Positions 52,901 to 64,000 of a stretch of 64,000 nt of DNA are shown piece by piece. Location of the stretch: the NCBI GenBank assembly GCA_022606495.2, contig JAHDVE020006326.1, forward strand, positions 62,001 through 126,000, read 5' to 3'. This DNA comes from Halesus radiatus (taxonomy: Eukaryota; Arthropoda; Insecta; Trichoptera; Limnephilidae). The notes below the pieces were generated by a model. That model did no database searches. It was not told the DNA's origin and saw nothing but the letters and a program-made list of their open reading frames with translations. The translations under genes were made by a program, and so were the position numbers. Numbering within the stretch: the stretch's first letter is position 1; each line of letters starts with the position of its first letter.

Positions 52901-55745
52901 CGTATTCCTAACTAAATCAATACTTCTATCATGATTGGACTCTACGTTTTGTACTTAAAATAATACGATCAGTTGTTTTAAGACAATTTTATTTAAAAAT
53001 AAATGTTGATACCCATCACTATCGCCAATGACATGGAAGCACTTCATTTGCCGTTTAGTTGCGACGATGGTATAACAAGATCTTTTTAACGAAATGTACC
53101 TGTGCCAAAGATAATATAATATGTCTAGTCCACAGAACAAATAATAAATACAGGTGCCCCAACATACAAGGGAAAGAGACCAAAATAAGGGGGGCGAGCT
53201 AGAGGTGTGCCGCCAATTTCAGTAAAAAGGTTCGATTTGTTCACAAAAATATTATATTTTGTTGAGTATTTAGTTTGACCCTTTTTATAAATGTCTTGTA
53301 ATTTACTTACTGGTGTCAAAATCACGCAAAACAAACGTGGACGGCAGTGAACTAGGCTGGTGCCAAAATGATTGTCACGCGGCCTTTGCCTTTAGCCGTC
53401 GAAATGGTATTTAGGGCAAGTCTAGTAATTCTGACATCAGTGGTCTAGTCCTTCCTATTTGTATATTCCGCTCTGTGGTGTGTGCCGTGCGGTGAGTGGT
53501 GACACAAGGCGAGTCCGATCGAGCAGAGAGGCTCTCAAACTGGACCTGGCATAAAACCTTGTCCAGACGAATCGAGTAAGTTGGCTTGATTTGAGATTGT
53601 GGCTCGAGGCCTTTATTGTGCTTATTCCTTATGCACCCGACTGATTGAATGTCACTTAGTTTTTTGTTGTTGTGGCGAGGAATACATTCTAGAATAAAAT
53701 AAATGAAAATACGATCATAAATTATTCTAACTGAAATACTGAAATTATTTTTATGTAGTTGGTTTATGATCGTAATCACCCAACGTTAGATGTACATAGT
53801 CTATTTGTTATACGATATTTTGTATTTTTATCTTTGTTTATTCAGTAATGATCTGCTTCTTCGACCACCGTGATCATGGTGACTGACACCGATCAGTTGA
53901 TCACATGCATCTACTTCACACGAAATCGCAATGTGTACAGTTTCTTTGTTTTGTCGCCTTTTATCCGGGTAATCCGAGCATCAGAGCATCAGAGCATCGC
54001 GAGATGATTGATTAGGCCCATCCCGACTCCCAGAGGCTTGCGACGAACGGGCTAGGCAAGTGCGGACAGCATTAGTTGAACATTGGTGGAACCCTCCGAA
54101 TATAGTATTATTAAAGTTACAATTGATTTAATACATTTGACGGCTTAATTCTTTATTTTCTAGTTGGGAATGCGTGTTGTGCGTTGTGTGGACTGTCTGG
54201 ACGAACTATTGATTGGCTGTTTGCGCAGATACTGAAATCACTTCATCTGGACACCGTAATAATTAATAATGAAATATGGTTGTCAATGTTATCACGTGCA
54301 GTGGATTCATATCGCATGCACTGCATTTTAAACTCGTATTAACCCCCTTGTCGACAACACCCCTTTTCATATTTCCCTTCTGTCGATTCATATTATTAAC
54401 GTAATTATATAAAGTCGCCATTTTTGGCGTAAAGGCAAACTTAGTTGTAAGCAGTGGCGGCTCGTGACTAGTGCCCTACCTACCATGTAAATCTCCATAC
54501 AAAAAATTGAAATTTTGAAAAAAAATTTAAATCATTTTCAGCTTCAGCAACATCAATAACGTCGTATTTTTCAATCTTAGCGCTTTTACAGTTTACGCTT
54601 ACAGGTTTCCACTTGGGTATTTTACGAGTATGAGTAAATCTAATGATTTTCGAAGAAATCAAATAAAATTAAAAAGATGATACAAATAAAGAAGAAATAT
54701 AAATTTAAAAGTTACATGTAATTTGTTATAGGGTCTGGAAAGGAAGGGGGGGGGGGTAGTAATCTAGTTGAAGTGTATGTGTAATTTTATATTAATAAAA
54801 AAACAAGAAATATAGTGTATATAAGGAAGAAATTTAATAGACTGCTGACATATTGTTATTAGATTCCAAATACGAGTACATTACGCACGGCGTTATGCGG
54901 GAAGGAACCGCTCAACATTCTCGAACCGAGAGACCTGATTGAGAGTGACTTTCGAAGTTTGAAATGTGGTGAGAATTTATTCCATATATTTTGACGTTTG
55001 AAGGATTCCCCTTAAGGCCATCCACCGGCTAAAATTTTAACGAAATCACGCGCTCCTTATGCAGGTGGCGACAAGGTTGAAAATCCCGCTGTACATCGGC
55101 CGCATGTTTCGATTTCGGCAAAAAAACATCACCAAAATGCGTGTTTTATTCAATTCTGTAAAGCTCAGACCTAATTATTAAAACGTTTTACGGTCATATT
55201 CTAAAAAACTTCATTTACCACAATGAGCAATACGGAAATATGGGAAAAGGTGTTGATAAGTAGGAGATTTTGCGCTTTAAAATTTTTTTTTAATGGCTCA
55301 TACTTTATTTTTTTCTCAGCTTATAAAAAGACATAACAAAAAAGTGCACGGTTAAATGAAAGGCCAAGGTGTGATCTGCTTGCAGTATTTAATTCAATCA
55401 CCTATGATATTTCTAGGCCAACAAATTCTCAAACCGAAAACACACGATTTTGCATTACTTCCCATTGCCTTATAGGCCTTGAGGGAAATTGTTTCCTCCT
55501 TGGTCTCCTGTGTAAAAAAAAAAAAAAAATCGCCTTAACCCCGGTTTTTTCAATAACGAAACCTTGACAGGCGATAATCGACCCCTTGAATGGGAAAATA
55601 TTCCAAATAGCCCCCTGATCTACGAATTATGACAATGCTAAATGTGCCAAACAACTGACCCTTGACATTGATTGGTCCAAGCAGAGTATGCATGTATTAC
55701 AATTATAATGTAGTACGTTACATGAGACCCATACTGTAGGTCAGG
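52901..55745. other. No gene recognised
   Basis: 2.8 kb with short, featureless open frames (the longest is 53411-53779, minus, 122 codons with no motif). There is a G10 run near 54748 and an A15 run near 55515. GCAGTGGCGGCTCGTGACTA at 54451 looks like the terminus of some DNA transposons, but no partner end was found. Confidence 0.4.
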
Positions 55746-55812
55746 CAGGGGTAGACAACCTTTTTACTGCCAAGGTCAGTTGGTATGGCAGGTCGGAGGT
55801 TCTTCACCCCTG
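55746..55812. mobile_element. Tiny hAT-like remnant (67 bp)
   Basis: CAGGGGTAGACAACC at the left and the reverse complement of CAGGGGTGAAGAACC at the right, only 67 bases end to end. CAGGGGT(C/A)GACAACC-type ends are typical of hAT elements of the Charlie group. No clean 8-bp target duplication is visible. Probably an extreme internal-deletion derivative. Confidence 0.45.
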
Positions 55813-56682
55813 CTTGCTGTAGGTAGTAGGCAGATACATGAGCGAAATCGAATGAATTAATTCGAACTCGTGACACACTCGATCCAATTTTCAATTTGAT
55901 ACTGAACTAATTATTGATACCTCGGGCTCGTGCCTTGCATTCGTGTTTTTAACACGCGGCACGATATTTACATCGCGGATATTATGTGACAATTTTGTGC
56001 AGGACTCTGTTTAAAGTGTTTTTTACGGTGTGTACCCGTTTTTGAGATTTTGTAAAATATGTCGTAAACACGAACAAGAAAATAGCATCTTCCACACGTA
56101 CCGTGTACGTTTCCGCCTGCGTTTCTCGATCTGCGTTCTAAAGCGCACTTGCAATCTGCCCGCCGATACGCCAGATCGACCTGCCGGCCGAAACGTTACG
56201 TTGATTTCGTTAAAAAATGTCACCACATTTGGCTCGTGGGCCGCGATCCGTTGATCAACGTCCGATGACGTCCGCGCGGAAGTGTACGTGTAAAGGTATT
56301 TCTCAGAGATCCGAGCGAAGTGTGGCTTGATGCGTGATACGTCGTATGGTATAAAGGTTTTGCTACAATTTTGACCATAGATATCTTAGGATAACATCGC
56401 TATGGCCATTTATCATTTTATCAATTAAAATAATAACGTCATGTCATAATACCCAGGAGATTATAAATTACTTACTTATGAACAGTGCAAATATAGACAG
56501 TTTACTTGCAATATTTTGTTAAAAAATGAACATTAGTGATGTTTAAGTTTGTATTATTTGTTTTTGATTTTCCATAAACAGTCGGTGAAAAGCCCTAAAT
56601 ACTCAAACGCTTAGGTGTAAATGGCATAGCACGCCGATCGCTGAGAAAAACCTGCACGTCCTACTTTTTGTTTATATGTTGT
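55813..56682. other. No gene recognised
   Basis: 56030-56260 is less AT-rich and open on both strands for about 70 codons without a recognisable domain. Otherwise plain. Confidence 0.4.
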
Positions 56683-56890
56683 ATCATACGAGAGTTCCAA
56701 CTGCTCCCAACCGTCTGGTGTCAGTGAGACTATAGCATGCTGAAGGTATTGAGGAGGGGAATTAGCTGGCTATTCAGATCTGGTCACCAAACACGTCTAA
56801 AGCCATTTCAAGTAACGTTTCGATTTTGAATTGTGGTTTTTCACCAGGGCTATGCTGACAGTATCTACATGTTATTTTTAATGAATAAAT
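56683..56890 (+). repeat. Dispersed repeat family X, copy 3
   Basis: GAGTTCCAACTGCTCCCAAC, TCAGTGAGACTATAGCAT, GCTATTCAGATCTGGTCACC and TTTCACCAGGGCTATGCTGA match the copies at 48812 and 49391, with a deletion in the purine-rich middle. AAATAACACAATTTAATT follows, as after copy 1. Confidence 0.7.
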
Positions 56891-56919
56891 TGTGAAATAA
56901 CACAATTTAATTAAGTCAA

Positions 56920-56990
56920 ATTTACTTGCTCACGCCGGGATTTAAACCCGGATCCCACCACTCAACCACGGAAACTGTCGAACTGACAGG
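56920..56990 (-). repeat. tRNA-like sequence, second family
   Basis: On the minus strand: GTGGTTGAGTGGTGGGATCC (A-box-like) and CCGGGTTTAAATCCCGG (a B-box-like perfect palindrome), then CGTGAGCAAG. The palindromic T arm is plausible, but no full cloverleaf closes. It directly abuts repeat X copy 3 and may be the head of the same composite repeat in reverse orientation. Confidence 0.4.
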
Positions 56991-56999
56991 AGATCTGGG

Positions 57000-57410
57000 C
57001 GGTTCGGACTGCAGATCGCTGCCTTGACACGTGCGTTTCGGCGGACGTATTGGAACGAAGTTTGGGAGATCTTGAACGTATAATGTCCGCTATCGGCCCT
57101 CGAGTATGTCCTTGATAACGTCTATTGTTTAGAACTTTATTTTGGTTGACAAATAACAAATAACGAATAACCCTATTTTAATAACAAAATGTTTGCTCTT
57201 AACTTTCTCTATTAATTATTTCATTGTACTTTTGCGCGGAAAATATTGATGATTTTTCATATTTGCCTTTTTTTTACTCACTTTTTTTGTCAATTTTTAT
57301 TATATGCATTTCTTATTACTTAAATAATTGACCCATTTGTAATTTTCCGTGTCACGTTTCGTTGGGAGTTCTATTCGTAGTACTAGAAGTTGGCTGCAGA
57401 CTGTCGACTG
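57000..57410. other. No gene recognised
   Basis: No supported feature. Confidence 0.35.
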
Positions 57411-57484
57411 TCCACTGTCGACTGCTGACTGCTGACTGCTGACTGCTGACTGCTGACTGCTGACTGCTGACTGCTGACTGCTGA
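57411..57484. repeat. 7-bp microsatellite (GACTGCT)n
   Basis: About nine consecutive GACTGCT units after variant GACTGTC/CACTGTC units. The minus-strand frame across it reads as repeated SSQQSAV. Simple-sequence expansion. Confidence 0.9.
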
Positions 57485-57609
57485 GTCCTTGAGGACTGGT
57501 AGCTTTAATAAGGTCGTGTGTCTGGGTGATATACAGCTCGCGAGGATAAATCTCCAGACATTCAGACAATGCTGGTTAATGTATTTAATACTAAATTGGT
57601 ATTGATGAT

Positions 57610-57850
57610 TGAATTTTTTTTTTTAATTAAAATAATATATATATTTAATAAAAAAATATATATATTTAATTAAAAAAATGTATATTTAATAAAAAAAATA
57701 TATATTTAATAAAAAAAATACATATATTTAATAAAAAAAAAACATATATTTAATAAAAAAAAAATATATTTAATTTAAAAAAAATATATATATTAAATAA
57801 AAATAAAAAATAATAATTTAAAAAAATATATATTCGTAATTCTTAATTTA
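57610..57850. repeat. AT-only minisatellite
   Basis: Repeated ATATATATTTAATAAAAAAA-like units (18-22 bp, variable A runs) over ~230 bases with almost no G or C. It is the most extreme AT tract in the window. Confidence 0.85.
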
Positions 57851-58640
57851 AAAAAATAGAAATTTAAGCCTCCTAAAATACGCATCGAATTGAGAAGACA
57901 AACATTTTAACTTTGTCAGCTTTATTTATTAGACGTAATTTTTTAAAATGTAAAAAAATGATTATACATTTTAATGCATGTACCAGGTACCTAGTATAAT
58001 AATAAAATAGAATATAATGAATGCATGATGATATCACAGGGTTATTTTTGATGGTGAATGAGCCTCAAGAATAATGATGGGTAAATTCACACATTTTCAG
58101 CTGAATGGATGAAAAACACATTACCAATATATTGAAATTAAAATTATATTAAGTCGGGGAATATTCTTGCCTTGGAAAAAATCATGAAAATAGTTTCTTC
58201 CGCCGAGATTACAGAAATCCAATTTTTTAAAATGCTTTTAAAATAAATTAAGCAAATGCGCGTTTTCAGTCAGTGGCGTCACATTTTTTTTATTTATTTA
58301 AAGATAGAAACTTTAAAACTGACAATGATTATGACCATTTTGTCTTACTCAAGTTGTTTTAACGAAATTATAAATAAATTAATTTCTTCCATAAAGAATC
58401 CTACTATATTTCTATTTTGAAACTGTCCAATCCTGGTGGGATTCCATTTTAATACGATTTTTTTTTTATTTATTAAGAAACTTACAAAGATTTTTTAATC
58501 AAATAAAAAAAAAATCTTATCTCTACGATAGTTGAAATTCATATTTTATAGGTATCTCATTTTAATTTATGTAATTTAACAGTTGTCTTTATTTAAAATC
58601 TATATTGTTATTCAAGTGACAAAAAATAACACTTTTTGTA
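57851..58640. other. No gene recognised
   Basis: AT-rich intergenic sequence without a supported feature. Confidence 0.4.
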
Positions 58641-58644
58641 GTTA

Positions 58645-59010
58645 ACTAACCAAACATCATGCCGCTTCTCGGCAGGGGTAGGCAGGGAGGATAGGCCACC
58701 GCCCAACTCTGTCTCGGCACACACTTCTCGCTTCATTCATATCTCATACATACTCTTCTGTTATTCTGACTCTTTACATGACCCGACTCAAGTATTTGAT
58801 TCGCTTGATCATGCCATGTCCTCCTCGGGCATCCTTGACTTCTTCTAATATTAACTTCTGCATCTACACTCCTTTCTTCCTTTGTCCGCTCAACAAGCCC
58901 AAACCATCAAGTGTCCGTTTCTTAATTTTTACAACTATGCTTACATCGGCCTATCTTTACAGATTTTCTCATTTTTAACCCATTCATACAAAGTTTTATC
59001 ACACATACAT
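58645..59010 (-). pseudogene. LINE 3' end, same family as 6970-7720
   Basis: The minus strand corresponds to the RGRPRKTW...NQAN-type tail seen at 7413-7715: GGAGGACATGGCATGATCAA, CTTGAGTCGGGTCATGTAAA, and at the end the CCTGCCGAGAAGCGGCATGA segment. Several frameshifts and substitutions make it more decayed than the copies at 7413 and 13641. 5'-truncated to ~360 bases. Confidence 0.7.
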
Positions 59011-59590
59011 AGTTTTATCACACATACATCTCAGAGATTAAATATGTTGTACATATTTTGAAATAATTACTGCTGCTTTGAAAATACGATTAAAAAGTAA
59101 AAAATATGCCATCTGCTCCAAACTGATTTTTTTTAAATGCGGTATAAATCGACGCTCAAAAGATTTAAAAAAAAAAAATGGTAATCCACACTATACCAAC
59201 AACAAAAAAAAAACATAGTAATCCACGCTAAACCGATGAAAAGGAAAATGCCATGGAAATTCACACTAGACTGATAAAAATAAACACCATTCAAGCGGTT
59301 TATTCATTAAAGTGTATGTGTAAAGTCTGCTATTAGGTCCGGGGTAAATAATTACAATTTTTTAACAGGATTTAAAAATTATTAGGTTTTCCTTTTGTTG
59401 CGAGTTAAAGTGACAGTATATCGACTTATTTTCATGGTTTTTGGGGGCATAATGATGTGTAAGGGAATGGTCTTACTTCCCATTATATATTATAATGTTA
59501 ATGACTTTTAGTGTGGGTTCAATGGTCATTTGATTCCTGGGCGCGCTGCTGATGTTCACGGCAATAACGTGAGCGATGCTCTTGTTGCAG
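59011..59590. other. Upstream of the upSET start exon
   Basis: AT-rich, ending in a polypyrimidine-poor but usable acceptor CTTGTTGCAG at 59581-59590. No promoter signal was identified, which suggests the start exon is preceded by a 5' UTR intron. Confidence 0.4.
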
Positions 59591-59725
59591 GTAAAAGTGC
59601 TGGCACTCGGGAGGGTTGCGGTGGCAGTGGCAGTGTCCGCGGGCCGGTAGCAGTGGATACTGCAAAATGAAATTGATGGCAGTATGTTTGCTCAAAAAGG
59701 AGATTATGATTCAGAGTCCCGGCTG
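59591..59725 (+). CDS. upSET: upSET start exon (5' UTR and 14 codons)
   Basis: The exon runs from acceptor TTGCAG (to 59590) to donor CGGCTG|GTAAGT. In the only frame that continues into the next exon, TAG at 59648 is followed by ATG at 59684 (A at -3), giving MFAQKGDYDSESRL. An earlier ATG (59667) is out of frame and would run into a stop in exon 2. Coding part 59684-59725, phase 0. Confidence 0.7.
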
Positions 59726-62700
59726 GTAAGTTCTGAGCACATCGGTCATGAACTGTGCTTATAATGCTGTTATAATAACTTGATAGTAAAGTATTTTATT
59801 TTTTCTTTTCCTACTATTTTAAAAATAATATGTTTTATAATGTTCCTTACCACAGCTGTAGTAAATCTGTTTTGTAAGTCAATCAATCTTATTAATATCA
59901 CAACACCTAGACGTACTGTGTTCATATGTTGAGTACTAGGCTCGTCACAGATAGAGGAAACCAGGTAAAAAATTACAATAATATCTATTGATATTTTATT
60001 GCTTTTGAATCCCAAGTTGGTTTTTGTTAGCAAATACTAATATCAAATTTAATAAATCACGTAAAAGGTTTTTCAATTTTTGAACACTAATATAATAATA
60101 TAAGTAATTCAAGAGAAAATGGAAAACACAGAAAAGTGGTAAAAAAATGAATTTCCAAGGTAAAAGCTGCATCGGAAAACCTGAAATTTTCAGGATATGT
60201 TAATCCTGTTTTCTTTAGCCGCCCAGTGGACAGAAAAAGATATTTTCTATTGGAACCCACAGCCTCCCCACTCAAAGTCAATTGCATAGACCACTATGCC
60301 AAATGTAGCATAAAAGTAAGAAAGTGCTTGTTTACCTGTTGCAGGACTGCGGACCGGCCGCCACCGGGAAAGGCAAGGAGCCCGCGTTGGATTTATTACT
60401 AGTAAACCAAATGAATCATCACAGTATGGATACTTGTACAGAAAACTCTGTTTCTGCGCTCTCCACTGATCTCCACGTTCCCGACTCGAGTGTTTCTTAT
60501 GACCAAGAGAGTGACCGCTTTCCGTCTTATGTCAAATGCGACTCGGAAGCAAAAAATGACGAAGACGATGCGGACGAGTCTTCCGAACATTCAAACCCGG
60601 TTTCTAATCTTCTTTCCACAGAAGATGGAGTGCTGGATCCAAGTTTATTTTCTTCTAATGCAGAAAATACTGAGGCTCATAATGGTGAGCTCAGATTCAT
60701 CTCTGAAGACACTTCTGAGCCCATGGAAACAACAACTATTATTCAAAGTGTTCCCAAGTTTGCCCAAAACTATACATTAAACGTTAATTCAGGAGTTGGT
60801 AATATTGCCGCTATTCAAAATGTGGTACAAAGTGTGTCGAGTGGAAATCAAACCTTATGGTTGCCCACAATCATATCTTCCAACACGTCGCCTAGCAACG
60901 ATGAGCCAGTGTACCAAGGAGAGATGGAAGGAACCACCACAACCACCATGTCACAAATCATCCTGAGCGGACCTGGCCAACATTTCACTACACATCCCAT
61001 AAACAATCCCATTTTATCCACCTCTAATTCTAATCACAAGTTTGCCCCCAAAGTGCAGATACTCAGTAGCATCACCATCCCTAAGCATGGATCCATCTCG
61101 TCAAACATGAAGGGAGTTATCCATGCCAACTATTTGAGTCCAATGGATATCACCAAGATGAACTCTCCCACTGCAGCACTTTCCACTGGTCAGCAGCCCA
61201 AGCAGCTCCTCAATAACTCAGTACTCACAGCTAACAGTCAATTATCCAGTTCCATGAAGGGCTCCATCTCCAGCTCTAGCAGTGCCGCCAGTGCCAGGGC
61301 GCAGTCAGCCAAGGGTCCGTCTGTCATGACCTCAGCTGGTCTACAACTAAAGACTATGTCCAATGTCAATAATAGACCCATAAATAAATTAAATAATGCC
61401 GCCAGTGCCAAGGTGAGCGCCAATCCAATATCTAACCAACCCAACCAACAACAGAGTCACGTGTTATCTAGAGTTGTTCCCGGCCCAAAAATGTCCTTGC
61501 AGTCTGTGGGAAGAGGTCTGAAGACGAGCAATTCTTTTCAATTCAATCAAAAGGTTTCAGGCAGATCTGGACCTTTTCCAAATATGGTTCAATCTCAGAA
61601 CCTCCAGTCGGCCATGCCTGTGAAAATTATCCAACAACAGAATATCCATACCAATAATAAAGGTGGATTGAAAACAATGCCTCCCTCTAGGACTGGAATT
61701 GGAACAAAAGGATCAGTTAATTCCTCACAAGGAAAGTCATGGTCAGGGGGCAGTATGAATCAAGTGGCCAATCAAAAGCAAGGCACATATACAAAGAATA
61801 TGGCCGGCGTGGTTGGCATACAAAAAGCTAACGGTAAAAGCACCCCACAAAGATTGGTACTACAACAATCTCCCACCCAGATGATCACATCCAACAATAG
61901 AACAAACCCACCTTTTGTGCAGCAACCCAGTGACACGGATGGGCCTGTGAGGTATATCAGTTATAATTCAGGATTAGACACTAATCAACACGTCTCTTCA
62001 AATCAGAATCTCACGGCGCAAATCTTGCAATCGCTCTCGCAACCTAAAAGCTTGCATGCAAAACAACTTCCTCAGGTGGTCGCCTGCAATGTTCAGCAGT
62101 CGAGCAGAGATGGCTATCGTCACATCGGTGACTCGTACGAACAATGGCGACAAATTCAGTAAGTGGACATCTTTTTATTTACCTATGTAATAATAAATAG
62201 CCATTTACTGACTTGTCCTTTTACACTAAGTAACATTAGCTGACTTAATAAATACTGATTTTTTGTTTCAGTGGGGATCCAACAACTTTGTTAATTTCTG
62301 ACGATATCCTCGGAACAGAAGAGCGCCCTAATTTATCAGATGATTCTTTGTCCTTCCATTACTACACTCTACAGCTTGTAATGCTGGACCATACCTATGC
62401 AGGAACTCCTCAAGCTATTGCCAGTGCAACAAGTGGTGTCCCCGCCCAAGTGATAAGCACTTCTCCCTTAAACAATACTTCTCTCATACCTTCTCCAGTC
62501 AACAGCCCTCCCAAAGCTACTCCCACGAGCTTACCATCTTCAGTGAACTGTGCTATCCCCATCCAACAGTCTCCAGTGCATTCTGTCGGGGTCTCGATGC
62601 TTACTGCCAATGCTCCTGGAACATCTTCTGGCGCCTACCAATTCACTAGTATTCTCCCCCCGGACGATGATGATACAGCTTCTGTGATATCCTCCATTGA

Positions 62701-64000
62701 TGGAGACGAGCCAAGACGAGACAGGAATGGTAGTGATACGGAGACTGCTCCCGAAGGTGAAGATGAAGAAATCACTCTCTGTGTCTGTGATTTCACTCAC
62801 GATGATGGCTACATGATCTGTTGCGATAGGTGTCTCGTATGGCAGCATGTCGATTGTATGTTTATGGATCGCAAGAATATACCTGAAGAATATATGTGTG
62901 GGAAATGCCAGCCCAGGCCCGTGAATCGTCAACGAGCTCGGTCTATTCAAATGAGGAAACTAGAAGAACTTAACTTACTTGGACTGGGATCTTCTGGAAG
63001 CGAATCAGCTTCCGGGTCTGTGAAACGCAAGAGGGCCGCCGGGTGCCGGCCACCTGGCGGACCTTTAAGATCACATAAGAAGCGCTCCCTTACACTGACG
63101 GTGACGACCTACAGCAATACTATCGGCGGTGTGAGTCGTACGCTTCCCACGCTTACGCCGCAATCTCCTAATTTACAGTCTACTCTGTACACCTTACCCC
63201 CGGCACCTGCACCTACTGCCATCCCTAACAATAACAAGCGTGGACCCAAACGGCCCAGACGTGTCGACAATGGACGTAAGGGTCCCAAGAGAAAATTACC
63301 TGATAAACGCTTGAAGAGGAAGGGTGATGTGGTCAAGTACCGAAGTAAATACTTCTCTCCTCCAAATTCATCTCAACAGCTTAACCAATGGAATGAAAGC
63401 TACGAATTGGCCATGACAAACCATTACAGTCCTGAACTGAGGGCTAAAATAGCCAGGAATTATTCCAACAAAAGTGCAACCAACGCTTCCACCATGTCCA
63501 TAGTGCTGACTGCACACCATTGTACCACTGTGCCTCATGCGGGGGGGAAGATCCTTATAGCCACCAAGGATATGAAGGAGAATACTCCCATCATAGAGCT
63601 CCGAGGGAAGTACATGCTGTCAGCGCAGCATAGACCCCAGCCACACCCCATGGGGCGAGCCGGCAGTCAGAGGCCTGGCCCTTATTTATTCTTTTATAGA
63701 TTCCCTAAAGACCCTACTCAGGTCTGCATAGATACAAGGACATACGGTAATGAAGCCCGCTTTGTCCGACGCTCTTGTAAACCCAATGCGGAACTCCAGC
63801 ACTGTATCATCAAAGGTGCTCTTCATGTTTACTTAGTTACCATCAATGCCGTACAATCTAATACAGAGATAAGTATCCGACACGAGTCCTCGGGAAGTTG
63901 GCAGCCGTGTGCTTGTGGTAACCCCAAGCATTGCAAACAGTCCACCCCTGGGACAGGAACCGGTACGGCCTTGACGCACAGAAACAATGGGGCTTCAGAC
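59684..64000 (+). CDS. upSET: PHD finger + SET domain chromatin protein (upSET/KMT2E/SETD5 type), 5' part
   Basis: Exons 59684-59725, 60345-62158 and 62272 to beyond 64000 (phases 0 and 2, GT/AG), giving 1195 residues in the window, open at the edge. Family members bind promoter-proximal chromatin; Drosophila UpSET restrains open chromatin with an HDAC complex, and KMT2E and SETD5 are its vertebrate relatives. Residues 1-780 are low-complexity (Ser, Asn, Gln, Thr). A PHD finger lies at 789-831 (CVCDFTHDDGYMICCDRC, VWQHVDCMFMDR, YMCGKCQPR), an AT-hook-like basic patch at about 940-970 (KRGPKRPRR; GRKGPKRK), and a SET domain at about 1030-1160 (ILIATKDM, IIELRGKY, ARFVRRSCKPNAEL, EISIRHES) followed by post-SET-like cysteines (CACGNPKHC). 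Canonical NHSC is RRSC and the GEE(L/I)xYDY motif is missing, so, as in KMT2E, little or no methyltransferase activity is expected. Confidence 0.92.
60345..62158 (+). CDS. upSET: upSET coding exon 2 (low-complexity region)
   Basis: 1814 bases between CTGTTGCAG and ATTCA|GTAAGT, phase 0 in and 2 out. It encodes DCGPAATGKGKEPALDLLLV, an acidic patch (KNDEDDADESSEHS), then ~500 residues rich in Ser, Asn, Gln and Thr without a folded domain. The frame stays open over the whole exon, which is strong evidence for coding despite low conservation. Confidence 0.88.
62272..64000 (+). CDS. upSET: upSET coding exon 3, partial (PHD, SET)
   Basis: The exon opens after TTTTTTGTTTCAG with (H)GDPTTLLISDDILGTEE. 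It carries the PHD finger (62780-62908), the basic patch (~63235-63320) and the SET domain (~63500-63900). It is still open at base 64000, which falls on a codon boundary, so the rest of the gene lies outside the window. Confidence 0.93.

Noticed and set aside
53411..53779. 122-codon minus frame
   Set aside because: No motif, and no codon character different from the background.
54445..54480. DNA-transposon terminus CAGTGGCGGCTCGTG
   Set aside because: No matching inverted end in reach; a single terminus-like motif is not enough.

Overview
This 64 kb window is an AT-rich, repeat-dense animal (almost certainly insect) nuclear segment. It has spliced genes with GT/AG introns of hundreds of bases to several kb, no operons, and a repeat content typical of insects: non-LTR retrotransposon fragments, a mariner relic, foldback elements, tRNA-derived repeats, several tandem arrays and a short (TTAGG)4 run. 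A hemipteran would fit, but I cannot fix the order or species from the sequence.

Three protein-coding genes are recognisable. (1) Plus strand, 16624-23511: a MAP-kinase-interacting kinase (Mnk/Lk6 type) in four coding exons, with the MNK hallmarks DFD instead of DFG and a four-cysteine insert. (2) Minus strand, 34562 down to 29291: EBP2, a nucleolar ribosome-biogenesis factor, in five coding exons (308 residues), with a dead mariner in intron 3. (3) Plus strand, 59684 to the window edge: the amino-terminal 1195 residues of an upSET/KMT2E/SETD5-type PHD+SET chromatin protein, in three exons, the last running off the window. Mnk and EBP2 converge; EBP2 and upSET diverge across about 25 kb. Nothing suggests the three act in one pathway, beyond two of them bearing on translation (eIF4E phosphorylation; 60S assembly).

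Layout: 1-16 kb is accessory sequence (foldback elements, tRNA-like repeats, LINE pieces, a 35-bp x8 array and two unrelated arrays that both have a 141-bp period). 16-27 kb is the Mnk locus, with a CpG-richer leader, a 4.3 kb first intron that may hold an alternative first exon, and a long 3' flank. 27-34.6 kb is a foldback repeat and EBP2. 35-59 kb is mostly repeats: a GC-rich repeat block, a LINE with a head-to-head inverted partner, palindromic tRNA-like repeats, a 73-bp x6 array, foldback elements and a three-copy dispersed repeat. 59.6-64 kb is upSET.

The most interesting signal outside the genes is a set of foldback elements whose inverted ends carry hammerhead-ribozyme-like cores (CTGANGA - hairpin - GAAA). 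Penelope-like elements are known to carry such cores. Other points worth a look are the two same-period arrays, the palindromic tRNA-like repeats, and a phase-compatible alternative first exon for Mnk.
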